Source of the DNA: Flavobacterium sp. DG2-3
GTDB lineage: Bacteria; Bacteroidota; Bacteroidia; Flavobacteriales; Flavobacteriaceae
Length of the DNA stretch: 64,000 bases
Direction of reading: 5' to 3'
Assembly: GCF_030730925.1 (NCBI RefSeq)
Contig: NZ_JAVAMB010000010.1
Coordinates: 62,001 to 126,000, forward strand
A model generated the notes under the pieces. The model saw nothing but the letters and a program-made list of their open reading frames with translations, was not told where the DNA came from and made no database searches. Made by a program: the position numbers and the translations under genes. This document shows positions 42,595 through 50,462 of this stretch, one piece after another. Numbering within the stretch: the stretch's first letter is position 1; each line of letters starts with the position of its first letter.

Positions 42595-43164
42595 ATGAAT
42601 GTAACCAATTATAATAAAAACGAAGAGTTTTTTGTAGACTTACAAAGATGCATAGGCTGTAAAGCTTGCGAAATGGCTTGTGCAGAATGTGAAACCAACG
42701 GTCAGGAATCGATGATTCATGTCAATTATGTAGAACGTGAAGTTACCATTCAGACCACGGTTCAGGTTTGCATGCATTGCGAAGATCCAGTTTGTGCTAA
42801 TGTTTGTCCAGCCGATGCAATTTCGCAAGACGAATTTGGAGTGGTTCATACTGCCAATACAGAACGCTGCATTGGCTGTTCCAACTGTGTAATGGCCTGT
42901 CCGTTTGGAGTTCCGAAGAAAATGGAAGAATACGATTTGATGATGAAATGTACCATGTGTTACGACAGAACAAGTGTTGGCAAAAAACCAATGTGTGCAA
43001 CGGTTTGCCCGAGTGGCGCATTGTTTTACGGAACTCGCGCTCAGATAGAAGAAATGCGTCCAAATAGTACTCCAGTAAACTCATTTGTTTTTGGAAAAGA
43101 ACGCGTAAATACAAAAGTAAATATCATGATGCCAAAAGGCAGTACGGAATTACGAATATTCTAA
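42595..43164 (+). CDS. Four-cluster ferredoxin-type Fe-S subunit
   Basis: The 189-residue protein has sixteen cysteines in four sets: C19-C22-C25-C29, C59-C62-C67-C71, C92-C95-C98-C102 and C119-C122-C134-C138, with one extra Cys32. This is the pattern of DmsB/NrfC/NarH-type electron-transfer subunits with four cubane clusters. There is no Tat signal or membrane segment, so it should sit in the cytoplasm on the Mo enzyme. It is 19 nt after the nitrate reductase gene and 12 nt before the Rieske gene, clearly one operon. All ligands are present. Confidence 0.93.
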   Translation: MNVTNYNKNEEFFVDLQRCIGCKACEMACAECETNGQESMIHVNYVEREVTIQTTVQVCMHCEDPVCANVCPADAISQDEFGVVHTANTERCIGCSNCVMACPFGVPKKMEEYDLMMKCTMCYDRTSVGKKPMCATVCPSGALFYGTRAQIEEMRPNSTPVNSFVFGKERVNTKVNIMMPKGSTELRIF

Positions 43165-43176
43165 ATCTAAAATCCA

Positions 43177-43686
43177 ATGTCTAAAGAAGATAATTTACAA
43201 GAAAACTGGAAGAAGGATTTTCCATATAAAAAACAAGAATCCACGCAAGTGAGCCGGCGCGATTTTGCCAAATTCCTAACGCTGGTTTCTGGCGGTTTAA
43301 TGGTTGGCAGCGGGTTGGTGGCTGCAAAAGCGTATCTATTGCCAGGTGAAGAAGTTGTCGGCGAACATTTTGTATGTGAAATAAAAGATATTCCGTTAGG
43401 CGGAACAAGAGGTTTTGTGATTGAAGGAAGCACTATTCCGTATATTTTGGTGCATTTGGAGAGCGGTATGTTTAGAGCTTTCGAGCAAAAATGTACGCAT
43501 CTTTCGTGTGCGGTTTATTATAAACCAAATTCGGGAATTATTCATTGTCCGTGCCATGAAGGTTCTTTTGATGCTTTGACTGGAGATGTTATTGCTGGAC
43601 CTCCGCCGAGAGCTTTGCCTCAATTAGAAGTAGTTTTAAAAGGAGAAAAGATTTTTGTGAAAGCTTTTGAAAATAAAGAAAGTTAA
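43177..43686 (+). CDS. Tat-exported Rieske 2Fe-2S protein
   Basis: The 169-residue protein has a twin-arginine signal (SRRDFAKFL, residues 26-34) and a hydrophobic segment (about 35-53) that may remain as a membrane anchor. The Rieske ligands are C106 and H108 (CTHLSC) and C124 and H127 (CPCHEGSF), with C111 and C126 placed to form the stabilising disulfide, as in bc1-type high-potential Rieske proteins. It should lie on the periplasmic side of the inner membrane. The operon context suggests it passes electrons between quinol or the cytochrome b-like subunit and the reductase, or belongs to a small bc-like unit; the direction is not settled by sequence. Confidence 0.92.
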   Translation: MSKEDNLQENWKKDFPYKKQESTQVSRRDFAKFLTLVSGGLMVGSGLVAAKAYLLPGEEVVGEHFVCEIKDIPLGGTRGFVIEGSTIPYILVHLESGMFRAFEQKCTHLSCAVYYKPNSGIIHCPCHEGSFDALTGDVIAGPPPRALPQLEVVLKGEKIFVKAFENKES

Positions 43687-43704
43687 TCGTTTAAAATAAA
43701 AATT

Positions 43705-43959
43705 ATGAGTACATTTAGAAGAAGTCAAAATCAGGCAAATCCGAATAAGTTGAATGTTATTCTGTCTACTTTAATATTTGTTTTAATCTTAAATGTAAGT
43801 ATTCAAATCTGGTTATTGTATGCCGCTTTAAATAATGCATTAGATCATAATAAAGAAATTTTAATTCCAGCATTTGTAGGTTCTCTTACTTTATTTTTGA
43901 TTGGTTTTGGATGGCTGTATTATCTGCCAAAAGGAAATTTTAGAAATAATAAAACATAA
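43705..43959 (+). CDS. Small two-helix membrane protein of the nitrate operon
   Basis: The 84-residue protein has two membrane helices (about 17-39, LNVILSTLIFVLILNVSIQIWLL in part, and about 54-73, FVGSLTLFLIGFGWLYY) with short charged ends. I do not recognise an established function. Its place 18 nt after the Rieske gene suggests a small structural subunit of the membrane complex. Confidence 0.75.
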   Translation: MSTFRRSQNQANPNKLNVILSTLIFVLILNVSIQIWLLYAALNNALDHNKEILIPAFVGSLTLFLIGFGWLYYLPKGNFRNNKT

Positions 43960-43963
43960 AATT

Positions 43964-44983
43964 ATGAGCTCAAATCTTGGCGCAAACAAAATTGCTTTTT
44001 TCTCGACCCAGCCTTACGATAAAACGTTTTTTAATCAATACAATGAAAATTTTGGTTTTCAATTGATTTTTTTTGAAACACAGCTTAACCCGCAAACAGT
44101 TGCTTTAATTGAAGAATGCGAAATTGTTTGTGTGTTTGTAAATGACATTGTGAACGAAATTGTGATAAAACAACTGGCCGAAAAAAAGGTAAAAATAATT
44201 GCTTTACGTTGTGCTGGATTTAATAATGTTGATTTAGAAGCAGCAAAAAAATATGATATAAAAGTCTGCCGTGTTCCCGCCTATTCTCCGCAAGCAGTTG
44301 CAGAACACGCAATGGCTATGATTTTAACTTTAAACAGAAAAACGCATAAAGCCTATAATCGTGTTCGTGAACAGAATTTCTCTCTAAATGGATTGTTGGG
44401 TTTTGATTTGTTCGGAAAAACAATCGGAATTATCGGAACTGGAAATATCGGAAAAGCATTTTCTAAAATAGCAATAGGCTTTGGCTGTAAAGTTTTGGCG
44501 TATGATATTGTAGAAAGTGAAGAAATGAAAAAAGACGGAATTTCTTTTGTTGGTTTAGAAGAGATTTTCAAATCGAGTGATATTATTTCACTTCATTGTC
44601 CACTAAACGATCAGACGAAACATGTAATCAATACAACTTCAATTTCTTTTATGAAAGAAAGCGTTATGATCATCAATACTAGCCGTGGCGGATTAATAGA
44701 AACTTCATCTGTCATTGAAGGTTTAAAAGAAAGTAAAATTGGTTATTTAGGAATTGACGTTTACGAACAAGAAGAAAAATTATTCTTCAGAGATCTTTCT
44801 GCAGATATTATTCAGGATGATGCCATTCAACGCTTAATGAGCTTTCCAAATGTTTTAGTTACGGCGCATCAGGCATTTTTTACCAACGAAGCTTTAACGC
44901 AGATTGCATTAGTGACTTTCAATAATATAAAATCATTATTGGCAGAAAACGATATTGAAAATAAAGCTGCTCTTTTGGTTTAG
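43964..44983 (+). CDS. ldhA: D-lactate dehydrogenase / 2-hydroxyacid dehydrogenase
   Basis: From ATG 43964 the protein has 339 residues. It has CAGFNNVDLEAAKKYDIKV near the N-terminus, the Rossmann motif GKTIGIIGTGNIGKAF, INTSRGGLIETSSVIEGL with the catalytic Arg, YLGIDVYEQEE, and the late His in VTAHQAFFTNEAL. These features match fermentative LdhA-type D-lactate dehydrogenases, which reduce pyruvate with NADH. It lies only 4 nt after the small membrane protein gene, so it is probably transcribed with the nitrate genes. Both give an electron sink when oxygen is low, which fits a common control. The start at 43901 would overlap the previous gene heavily and is rejected. Confidence 0.88.
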   Translation: MSSNLGANKIAFFSTQPYDKTFFNQYNENFGFQLIFFETQLNPQTVALIEECEIVCVFVNDIVNEIVIKQLAEKKVKIIALRCAGFNNVDLEAAKKYDIKVCRVPAYSPQAVAEHAMAMILTLNRKTHKAYNRVREQNFSLNGLLGFDLFGKTIGIIGTGNIGKAFSKIAIGFGCKVLAYDIVESEEMKKDGISFVGLEEIFKSSDIISLHCPLNDQTKHVINTTSISFMKESVMIINTSRGGLIETSSVIEGLKESKIGYLGIDVYEQEEKLFFRDLSADIIQDDAIQRLMSFPNVLVTAHQAFFTNEALTQIALVTFNNIKSLLAENDIENKAALLV

Positions 44984-45056
44984 AAAACGCTTTGTCGAAT
45001 ATTTTTTGTAATTTAAAGGAATGAAAAGGAGTGAATGAAATTTAAATTTTCAAATT

Positions 45057-45656
45057 ATGAAAAATATAATCGTAACCATAATCGGATTTTTGGTGCTTTG
45101 TTCTTGTGAAAATAAGGATAAAAGGAAAGAAAATATAGTAAAAGCAATTGCCCTTGATACATTGTCTAAAACAGTTGCAGGCACAGCAAATTTGAACGAG
45201 AAACCTGTAAAAGATATAGAAACGGTAAATATGATAAGAGAGCAACTTTTGGTTCTTTTAAAAAGCGATCTACCATCATTAAAAAAAGAAGAGCGTTTTT
45301 TCTTTTATGATGCTTTCGATTTAAATAATGACAAGAAAGAGGAATATTTCGTCGGTTTTTCCAATTCGTATTTCTGCGGAAGCGGTGGCTGCTCAGGCTT
45401 TATTTTAAATAACAATGTAAGTTTAATCAATAAATTTTCCGTAACTGATTTTCCGATTTTGATTGCTCCAACTTCAACCGAAAATTTTTCTGATCTCTTA
45501 ATGAAAAGTGGAGGATTGTATCATTTGGTTAAATTGAAAAGCGGAAAATACCCTTCAAATCCTTCGATAGAAGAAAAATGGAATGGCGAAGTTCCAAAAG
45601 AAAGTACAAAGGTTTTGGATATTTATGAGCAGAAAATGGAGAAGTATTCGTTTTAA
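45057..45656 (+). CDS. Hypothetical lipoprotein
   Basis: The 199-residue protein begins with a lipoprotein signal (MKNIIVTIIGFLVLCSC17 before ENKDKRKEN). The mature part holds FFYDAFDLNNDKKEEYFVGFSNSYFCGSGGC and SGFILNNN, an FG-GAP/EF-hand-like D-x-N-x-D pattern. Similar small proteins in Bacteroidota are uncharacterised. The three cysteines in YFCGSGGC and the signal suggest an extracytoplasmic location. It is 73 nt after ldhA and 89 nt before the ATPase gene; I do not include it in either unit with confidence. Confidence 0.65.
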   Translation: MKNIIVTIIGFLVLCSCENKDKRKENIVKAIALDTLSKTVAGTANLNEKPVKDIETVNMIREQLLVLLKSDLPSLKKEERFFFYDAFDLNNDKKEEYFVGFSNSYFCGSGGCSGFILNNNVSLINKFSVTDFPILIAPTSTENFSDLLMKSGGLYHLVKLKSGKYPSNPSIEEKWNGEVPKESTKVLDIYEQKMEKYSF

Positions 45657-45707
45657 ATGCTTTTTGAAATTAAGAGTTTGTTAAGTACTTAGAGTCTAAA
45701 TAAAGCA

Positions 45708-45715
45708 TATATTTG
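45708..45715 (+). promoter_or_regulatory. -7 box of the ATPase/RloB pair
   Basis: TATATTTG matches TAnnTTTG and lies 30 nt before ATG 45746, so the pair appears to have its own promoter. A TTTG 25 nt upstream is the best -33 candidate, but its spacing is long. Confidence 0.45.
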
Positions 45716-45745
45716 CAATATATTTACAAATAAAACCCTTAAGTG

Positions 45746-46972
45746 ATGTTGTTAAACTTCAGAGTATCTAATTTTCGTTCCATAAATGAAATGATAGAAT
45801 TGTCAATGATACCAGCTGATTTAAAAAATTCAGCAAACGTAATCAAGAAGATAAATCCTGATGCAACTAAAAATAAAGACTATTATGGCCTAACATCTGC
45901 TGCTATATACGGGCCAAATGCAAGTGGAAAAAGTAATATAATCAGAGCTCTTCATGAGTTTAAAGAATATATCAGAAATTCCACTGATAATAAACCAAAT
46001 GATACTATCAAATTATTTAATCCATTTCACTTATGTGAGGCAAACATGTTAAAACCATCTTCTTTCTCGCTTGACATTTTAATTGAAAATGTTTTACATA
46101 CTTATTCTGTTGAAGTTTTTCAAAAAAAAGTTATGAACGAATCGCTTTTCTTTTATCCTAAAGGGTTAAAAGTTAAAGTTTTTGAAAGGAATGAACAAAC
46201 ATTTAATAAGGGTAATGGGTATGAAGGTATTTTTGAAACAATAAAGCAGAGGACTACTGAAAACCAATTGTTTTTGGGTAAGGCAGCTATTGAAAATGTT
46301 GAAATAGCTAAAAGTGTTTATGAAAGAATTTCTTTGTTACTTATATTTACAACCGATCTTTTTCATTCAGAAAGATTCAATGAGGCAGCAAACAGACATC
46401 TATTCAGGAGTTTTGAGGGAGAAAGTTTAATTTTAGATTTGTCAAGATCTTTAATACAAAAGTTAGATACGCAAGTTGTTGATTTTGTTGAAAAAGATGG
46501 GGGCATAAAAACGATACATTTGAATGATAAGAATGAGAGAATTGAATTCGAGTTTTCAGATGAGTCTTCAGGAACACAACGAACTATATCCTTCTCTCCA
46601 TTGATTTTTTTGGCTTTAAGATATGGAGATGTTATTGTGGTTGATGAATTTGAAAGAAGTTTACATCCCGAAATAGCGCAATATATATTAAGTCTGTTTA
46701 ATGACCCAGAAGTAAATAAAAATGGTGCACAATTTATATTTGCAACTCATGATACAATCTTATTAAGCCCTGAAAATAATTTACGAAGAGATCAGATTAA
46801 TTTAGTAGAGAAAAATTCAAAAGGTGAAACAGAATTATATACAGTTTCTGATATTAAAGGAATTAGAGAGGGTAATTTTGAAAAGTGGTATGTTGAAGGA
46901 AGGCTAGGTGCAGTTCCAAATATTGCAAAAGAAACTTTTAGACATGAATTAATTGAATTTATAAATTCATAA
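45746..46972 (+). CDS. AAA/ABC-type ATPase, RloA/AbiLi-like
   Basis: The 408-residue protein has an SMC/OLD-like ATPase fold: MLLNFRVSNFRSINE, Walker A GPNASGKS (56-63), an ABC-like signature DESSGTQRTISF, Walker B DVIVVDEFERSLHPE and a switch FATHDTILLSP. No nuclease domain is visible. It is followed after 2 nt by a RloB-like gene, and this combination is the RloA-RloB or AbiLi-AbiLii arrangement of phage defence; PARIS (AriA-AriB) is a more distant parallel. I infer the ATPase senses infection and releases or activates the partner. The start is ATG 45746 (a GTG at 45743 is possible). No mobile element borders it. Confidence 0.82.
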   Translation: MLLNFRVSNFRSINEMIELSMIPADLKNSANVIKKINPDATKNKDYYGLTSAAIYGPNASGKSNIIRALHEFKEYIRNSTDNKPNDTIKLFNPFHLCEANMLKPSSFSLDILIENVLHTYSVEVFQKKVMNESLFFYPKGLKVKVFERNEQTFNKGNGYEGIFETIKQRTTENQLFLGKAAIENVEIAKSVYERISLLLIFTTDLFHSERFNEAANRHLFRSFEGESLILDLSRSLIQKLDTQVVDFVEKDGGIKTIHLNDKNERIEFEFSDESSGTQRTISFSPLIFLALRYGDVIVVDEFERSLHPEIAQYILSLFNDPEVNKNGAQFIFATHDTILLSPENNLRRDQINLVEKNSKGETELYTVSDIKGIREGNFEKWYVEGRLGAVPNIAKETFRHELIEFINS

Positions 46973-46974
46973 TC

Positions 46975-47583
46975 ATGGCTAAGAGACCTAAGAATAATTT
47001 TAAAATTAGAAATTTCAATTCAAAAGTTTTAATCCTTTGTGAAGGGTTAACTGAGAAAAATTACTTTAACGCTTTTAAAGAAGATTTGGGTTTGCCAAAA
47101 ACTATTGCAGTAAATATTTTTCAAAGTAATAAAGTTGATTGTAAAGGAGTTGTTGAAGAGGCAATAAAGAAAGCAAAACGAGATGGTTTTGAAGAAATAT
47201 TTGTAGTTTTTGATCATGATAATCAAGCAAAGAGAGATGAGGCTTTTAAATTAGCTTCTGATAAAAATATCAAAGTTGTTTTTTCAAGTATTTGTTTTGA
47301 GTTATGGTATCTTTTTCATTATAAAAACTCTACGAAGGCTTTTGCATCAGAAGCAGAGTTGGAAAGAGAACTAAAGAAATGTGCTGGAATGGAGAATTAT
47401 GAAAAGAACAATTTCAAACATTATTCAATTTTAAAAGATAAAATAACAATTGCAAAATCTAATACTGAAAAGAGCAGGTTAACTGTTGTTCAAAATAATG
47501 AAGATATAGAAATTTTTAATTTAAATCCATTCACTAATGTAGATGAATTGGTTGTTTATTTGGAAAATCAAAAAGACAAGTAA
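46975..47583 (+). CDS. RloB-like TOPRIM-type effector
   Basis: The 202-residue protein has VLILCEGLTEKNYFNAF (Glu23 in the first acidic site), FVVFDHDNQAKRDEAF (D80 and D82) and ICFELWYLFHY. This is the RloB-like/AbiLii pattern, a TOPRIM-related fold found in nucleases such as OLD. The acidic residues for metal binding are present, so a nucleic acid-cutting effector is plausible. It follows the ATPase gene by 2 nt and has its own strong terminator after it. By eye the pair is a little more AT-rich than lysS next door, in line with possible horizontal transfer, but I made no count. Confidence 0.82.
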   Translation: MAKRPKNNFKIRNFNSKVLILCEGLTEKNYFNAFKEDLGLPKTIAVNIFQSNKVDCKGVVEEAIKKAKRDGFEEIFVVFDHDNQAKRDEAFKLASDKNIKVVFSSICFELWYLFHYKNSTKAFASEAELERELKKCAGMENYEKNNFKHYSILKDKITIAKSNTEKSRLTVVQNNEDIEIFNLNPFTNVDELVVYLENQKDK

Positions 47584-47586
47584 TAA

Positions 47587-47620
47587 AAAAAGGAGCTTCA
47601 ATAAAAGCTCCTTTTTAAAT
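47587..47620. terminator. Bidirectional terminator between the rloB-like gene and lysS
   Basis: A 12-bp stem AAAAAGGAGCTT/AAGCTCCTTTTT (47587-47598 with 47605-47616) has A residues on the left and T residues on the right, serving the convergent genes. Confidence 0.88.
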
Positions 47621-47641
47621 TTTATATGATTTTAAAGGAAT

Positions 47642-49345
47642 TTACCCAACTAGTTCCACAAACTTAAACTCACCATCAACGACAACCTTAGTCAAACCGT
47701 GTTTAGATAAATTTTTCATAGAAGCATCCCATTTTTTACCGCTTAAGTTAGCAGAAACTTTTAGCTGAGATAAATCCATTTTATTTTCATTTCCTTTCAA
47801 AAGAGTAATAATTACTTTCTCTTCTTCAGTCAACTCAATTTGTGCTTGTTTTTTCTCTGGACGCATTTGTGGGAACAATAAAACCTCTTGAATAGAAGCA
47901 TTATTAGTTAAATACATAATCAAACGATCCATTCCAATTCCCATTCCAGAAGTTGGAGGCATACCGTATTCAAGAGCTCTTAAGAAATCTTCGTCGATAA
48001 TTCCATTTGCTTCATCATCACCTTTTGCAGCCAAACGCATTTGATCTTCAAAACGCTCTCTTTGGTCAATTGGATCATTCAATTCAGAATATGCATTTGC
48101 GATTTCTTTTCCGCAAACCATTAATTCAAAACGCTCCGTCAAATCTGGATTATCGCGGTGCTCTTTACAAAGCGGAGACATTTCTTTCGGATAATCGGTA
48201 ATAAAAGTTGGCTGAATATAATTTCCTTCGCATTTAGCTCCAAAAATCTCATCAATTAGTTTTCCTTTACCCATTGTTTCGTCAACCTCAATTCCCATTC
48301 CTCTAGCAGCTTCGAATAATTCCTGTTCTGTTTTTCCAGAAATATCAAAACCAGTAAAATGCTTGATAGAATCCGTCATGGTAACACGAGCATAAGGCGC
48401 TTTAAAGTTGATTGTGTGCTCGCCAAAAGTAACTTCACTCGTTCCATTTACGGCAATTGCACAATGCTCTAATAAACCTTCAGCAAATTCCATCATCCAG
48501 TTGTAGTCTTTATAGGCTACATATATTTCCATTGCAGTAAATTCAGGATTATGCGTTCTGTCCATACCTTCATTACGGAAGTTTCTAGAGAACTCATAAA
48601 CACCTTCAAATCCACCAACAATTAATCTTTTTAAATACAATTCGTTTGCAATACGCATGTAAAGCGGAATGTCAAGCGAGTTGTGATGCGTAATAAACGG
48701 ACGCGCAGAAGCTCCACCAGGAATTGATTGTAAAACCGGAGTATCAACTTCCAAATATCCAGCGTCGTTAAAATAACCACGCATTGCAGTAAATAACTTT
48801 GTACGTTTAATAAAAGTTTCTTTAACCTGCGGATTTACCGTTAAATCTACGTAACGCATTCTGTAACGCAATTCGGCGTCGTTGAAAGCGTCGTGTACAT
48901 TTCCTTCTTCGTCCACTTTTGGTAACGGAAGAGGGCGTAAAGTTTTGCTCAAAAATGTAAAACCGTTTACACGAATACATTTTGCCCCAACTTGAGTAGT
49001 AAATAATTCACCTTCAACACCAATAAAATCTCCTAAATCAGTTAATTTTTTGAAAACTTGGTTGTATAAAGTTTTATCGTCGCCTTCACACAAAACATCG
49101 CGGTTTACGTACAATTGAATACGTCCTTCGCTGTCTTGTAACTCAGCAAAACAAGCTTTACCTTGATCACGAACACTCATCAAACGTCCAGCAACAATAA
49201 CCTTCTTACCTTCTTCAAACGTTTCCTTTATCTGCTTTGATGTATGATCTACAGGAAAAAGATTTGCCGGATAAGGGTTGATACCCAAGTTGCGTAAGTT
49301 CTGAAGTTTTTCTCTTCTAATGATTTCTTGTTCTGATAATGCCAT
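47642..49345 (-). CDS. lysS: Lysine--tRNA ligase (class II)
   Basis: The 567-residue protein has an N-terminal OB-fold anticodon-binding domain (about 55-150, GRLMSVRDQGKACFAELQD) and a class II core with motif 2 FEFSRNFRNEGMDRTHNPEF-like text (VYEFSRNFRNEGMDRTHNPE) and motif 3 GMGIGMDRLIMYL. About 70 extra residues at the C-terminus (TEEEKVIITLLKGNENKMD on) form a winged-helix-like tail seen in Bacteroidota LysRS. It charges tRNA-Lys. A perfect -7 box, TATCTTTG, lies at 49369-49376 upstream, 24 nt before the start. Confidence 0.97.
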   Translation of the reverse strand: MALSEQEIIRREKLQNLRNLGINPYPANLFPVDHTSKQIKETFEEGKKVIVAGRLMSVRDQGKACFAELQDSEGRIQLYVNRDVLCEGDDKTLYNQVFKKLTDLGDFIGVEGELFTTQVGAKCIRVNGFTFLSKTLRPLPLPKVDEEGNVHDAFNDAELRYRMRYVDLTVNPQVKETFIKRTKLFTAMRGYFNDAGYLEVDTPVLQSIPGGASARPFITHHNSLDIPLYMRIANELYLKRLIVGGFEGVYEFSRNFRNEGMDRTHNPEFTAMEIYVAYKDYNWMMEFAEGLLEHCAIAVNGTSEVTFGEHTINFKAPYARVTMTDSIKHFTGFDISGKTEQELFEAARGMGIEVDETMGKGKLIDEIFGAKCEGNYIQPTFITDYPKEMSPLCKEHRDNPDLTERFELMVCGKEIANAYSELNDPIDQRERFEDQMRLAAKGDDEANGIIDEDFLRALEYGMPPTSGMGIGMDRLIMYLTNNASIQEVLLFPQMRPEKKQAQIELTEEEKVIITLLKGNENKMDLSQLKVSANLSGKKWDASMKNLSKHGLTKVVVDGEFKFVELVG

Positions 49346-49368
49346 TTTTGCTTTATTTTTTAAGTGTG

Positions 49369-49376
49369 CAAAGATA
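49369..49376 (-). promoter_or_regulatory. -7 box of lysS
   Basis: TATCTTTG on the minus strand fits TAnnTTTG and lies 23 nt before the lysS start. No convincing -33 TTTG is seen in the AATCTAAAATCT repeat upstream. Confidence 0.5.
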
Positions 49377-49451
49377 AAAAAAAGAATGTAGATTTTAGAA
49401 TGCAGATTTTAGATTTTTTGCAGCATCAAATTATTGGGTTTCAATCAACTT

Positions 49452-49524
49452 TAGTCCCGCTATCCGCTTGTATCTTTTCCTTGCTAAAGAAGCAAGAAAA
49501 AGGATACCGCTTCTATCGGGGCTA
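49452..49524. repeat. Imperfect palindromic dispersed element, family D
   Basis: TAGTCCCGCTATCCGCTTGT (49452 on) and TAGCCCCGATAGAAGCGGTA (reverse complement of 49505-49524) are imperfect inverted repeats flanking a short CTTGCT/AGCAAG core hairpin. AGCCCCGATAGAAGCGG-type repeats are common between genes in flavobacteria. Confidence 0.65.
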
Positions 49525-49616
49525 GTTTAGAAGTTTATGTTTTCAGAACAAGTTTTAGTTGGAGCGTAGCGACTAAAAACTTAGTATCTTCGCCCGAACA
49601 ACCTAAATCTAAAAAT

Positions 49617-50393
49617 ATGAAAAAATATTTACTCTGTTTTATTGTATTAATTTGTACGACAAGCTGCATGTTTAAAGAAAAGATGACCATAAATGAAAAT
49701 GGATCAGGGACTTTTTCATACGGATTTGACATGTCTCCAATGTTTAAAATGGGATTTAAAAGCAATGATTCGATAAAAAAGAAGCAGGTATTGGATACTG
49801 TTTTTACTTTTAAAGAGGTTTTTGCAAAAGCAAAGGACAGTATTGCAAAACTATCAAAAGAGGATCAGCAAAAAATAAAGGCACTTGAAAAGTTTCAAGT
49901 TGCATTCAAAGTAAATGAAGATAAAAAACAATTTGAATTTAATATGGAATATAATTTTCCATCATCAGACAGTCTTAAAAATATGGTTTCGCCTCTTGAG
50001 GGGCTTGAAGCAATGCCAAAATTAGGACCAGGTAAACAATTAGGAGCTTTAAGTGCAGTTCCAGAAGATGAAAAGAAAAAAAGTAGATTTACTTATAACT
50101 ATGACGGAAAAGTCTTTGAAAAGATATTGGTAGAAGGAGATGCTGTTAAATCAAAGAAAGTAAAAAAGAAAAAGGAGAAAGAGGAAGACAATATCTTTAC
50201 AAAACAAATGGATGAATATATGAAGGAATGTAAGTATTCTTTGGAATATCATTTTCCAAAAAGGATAAAAACGGTTTCATTTAAGAATGCAGTCATTTCA
50301 AAGGATAGAAAAAGTTTTACGCTGGATATTCCAATAAAAGAACTTCCAGACGATGAAAAAGATATGGATTTCAAAGTAGTATTTGAGAATTAA
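49617..50393 (+). CDS. Lipoprotein, tandem paralogue 1
   Basis: The 258-residue protein has a lipoprotein signal (LLCFIVLICTTSC17 before MFKEK). The start of the mature part, MTINENGSGTFSYGFDMSPMF, and later VFTFKEVFAKAKDSIAKLSKED, KYSLEYHFPKRIKTVSFKNAV and FTLDIPIKELPDD are all echoed in the next gene, so the two arose by duplication. Copy 1 has an added Lys/Glu-rich tract (KSKKVKKKKEKEEDN). I do not recognise a function; the TINENGSG start is common in Bacteroidota outer membrane lipoproteins. 69 nt separate it from copy 2. Confidence 0.8.
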   Translation: MKKYLLCFIVLICTTSCMFKEKMTINENGSGTFSYGFDMSPMFKMGFKSNDSIKKKQVLDTVFTFKEVFAKAKDSIAKLSKEDQQKIKALEKFQVAFKVNEDKKQFEFNMEYNFPSSDSLKNMVSPLEGLEAMPKLGPGKQLGALSAVPEDEKKKSRFTYNYDGKVFEKILVEGDAVKSKKVKKKKEKEEDNIFTKQMDEYMKECKYSLEYHFPKRIKTVSFKNAVISKDRKSFTLDIPIKELPDDEKDMDFKVVFEN

Positions 50394-50462
50394 TCAAGAT
50401 ACTTAAGGCATAATAAAACAATTGAAAATACTCTTTGTATCTTTGGTAAAAAATATACTACG

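Noticed and set aside
42797..43114. Cys- and Arg-rich alternative frames across the Fe-S subunit gene
   Set aside because: Cysteine codons of the Fe-S protein read out of frame; the four-cluster frame is clearly the real one.
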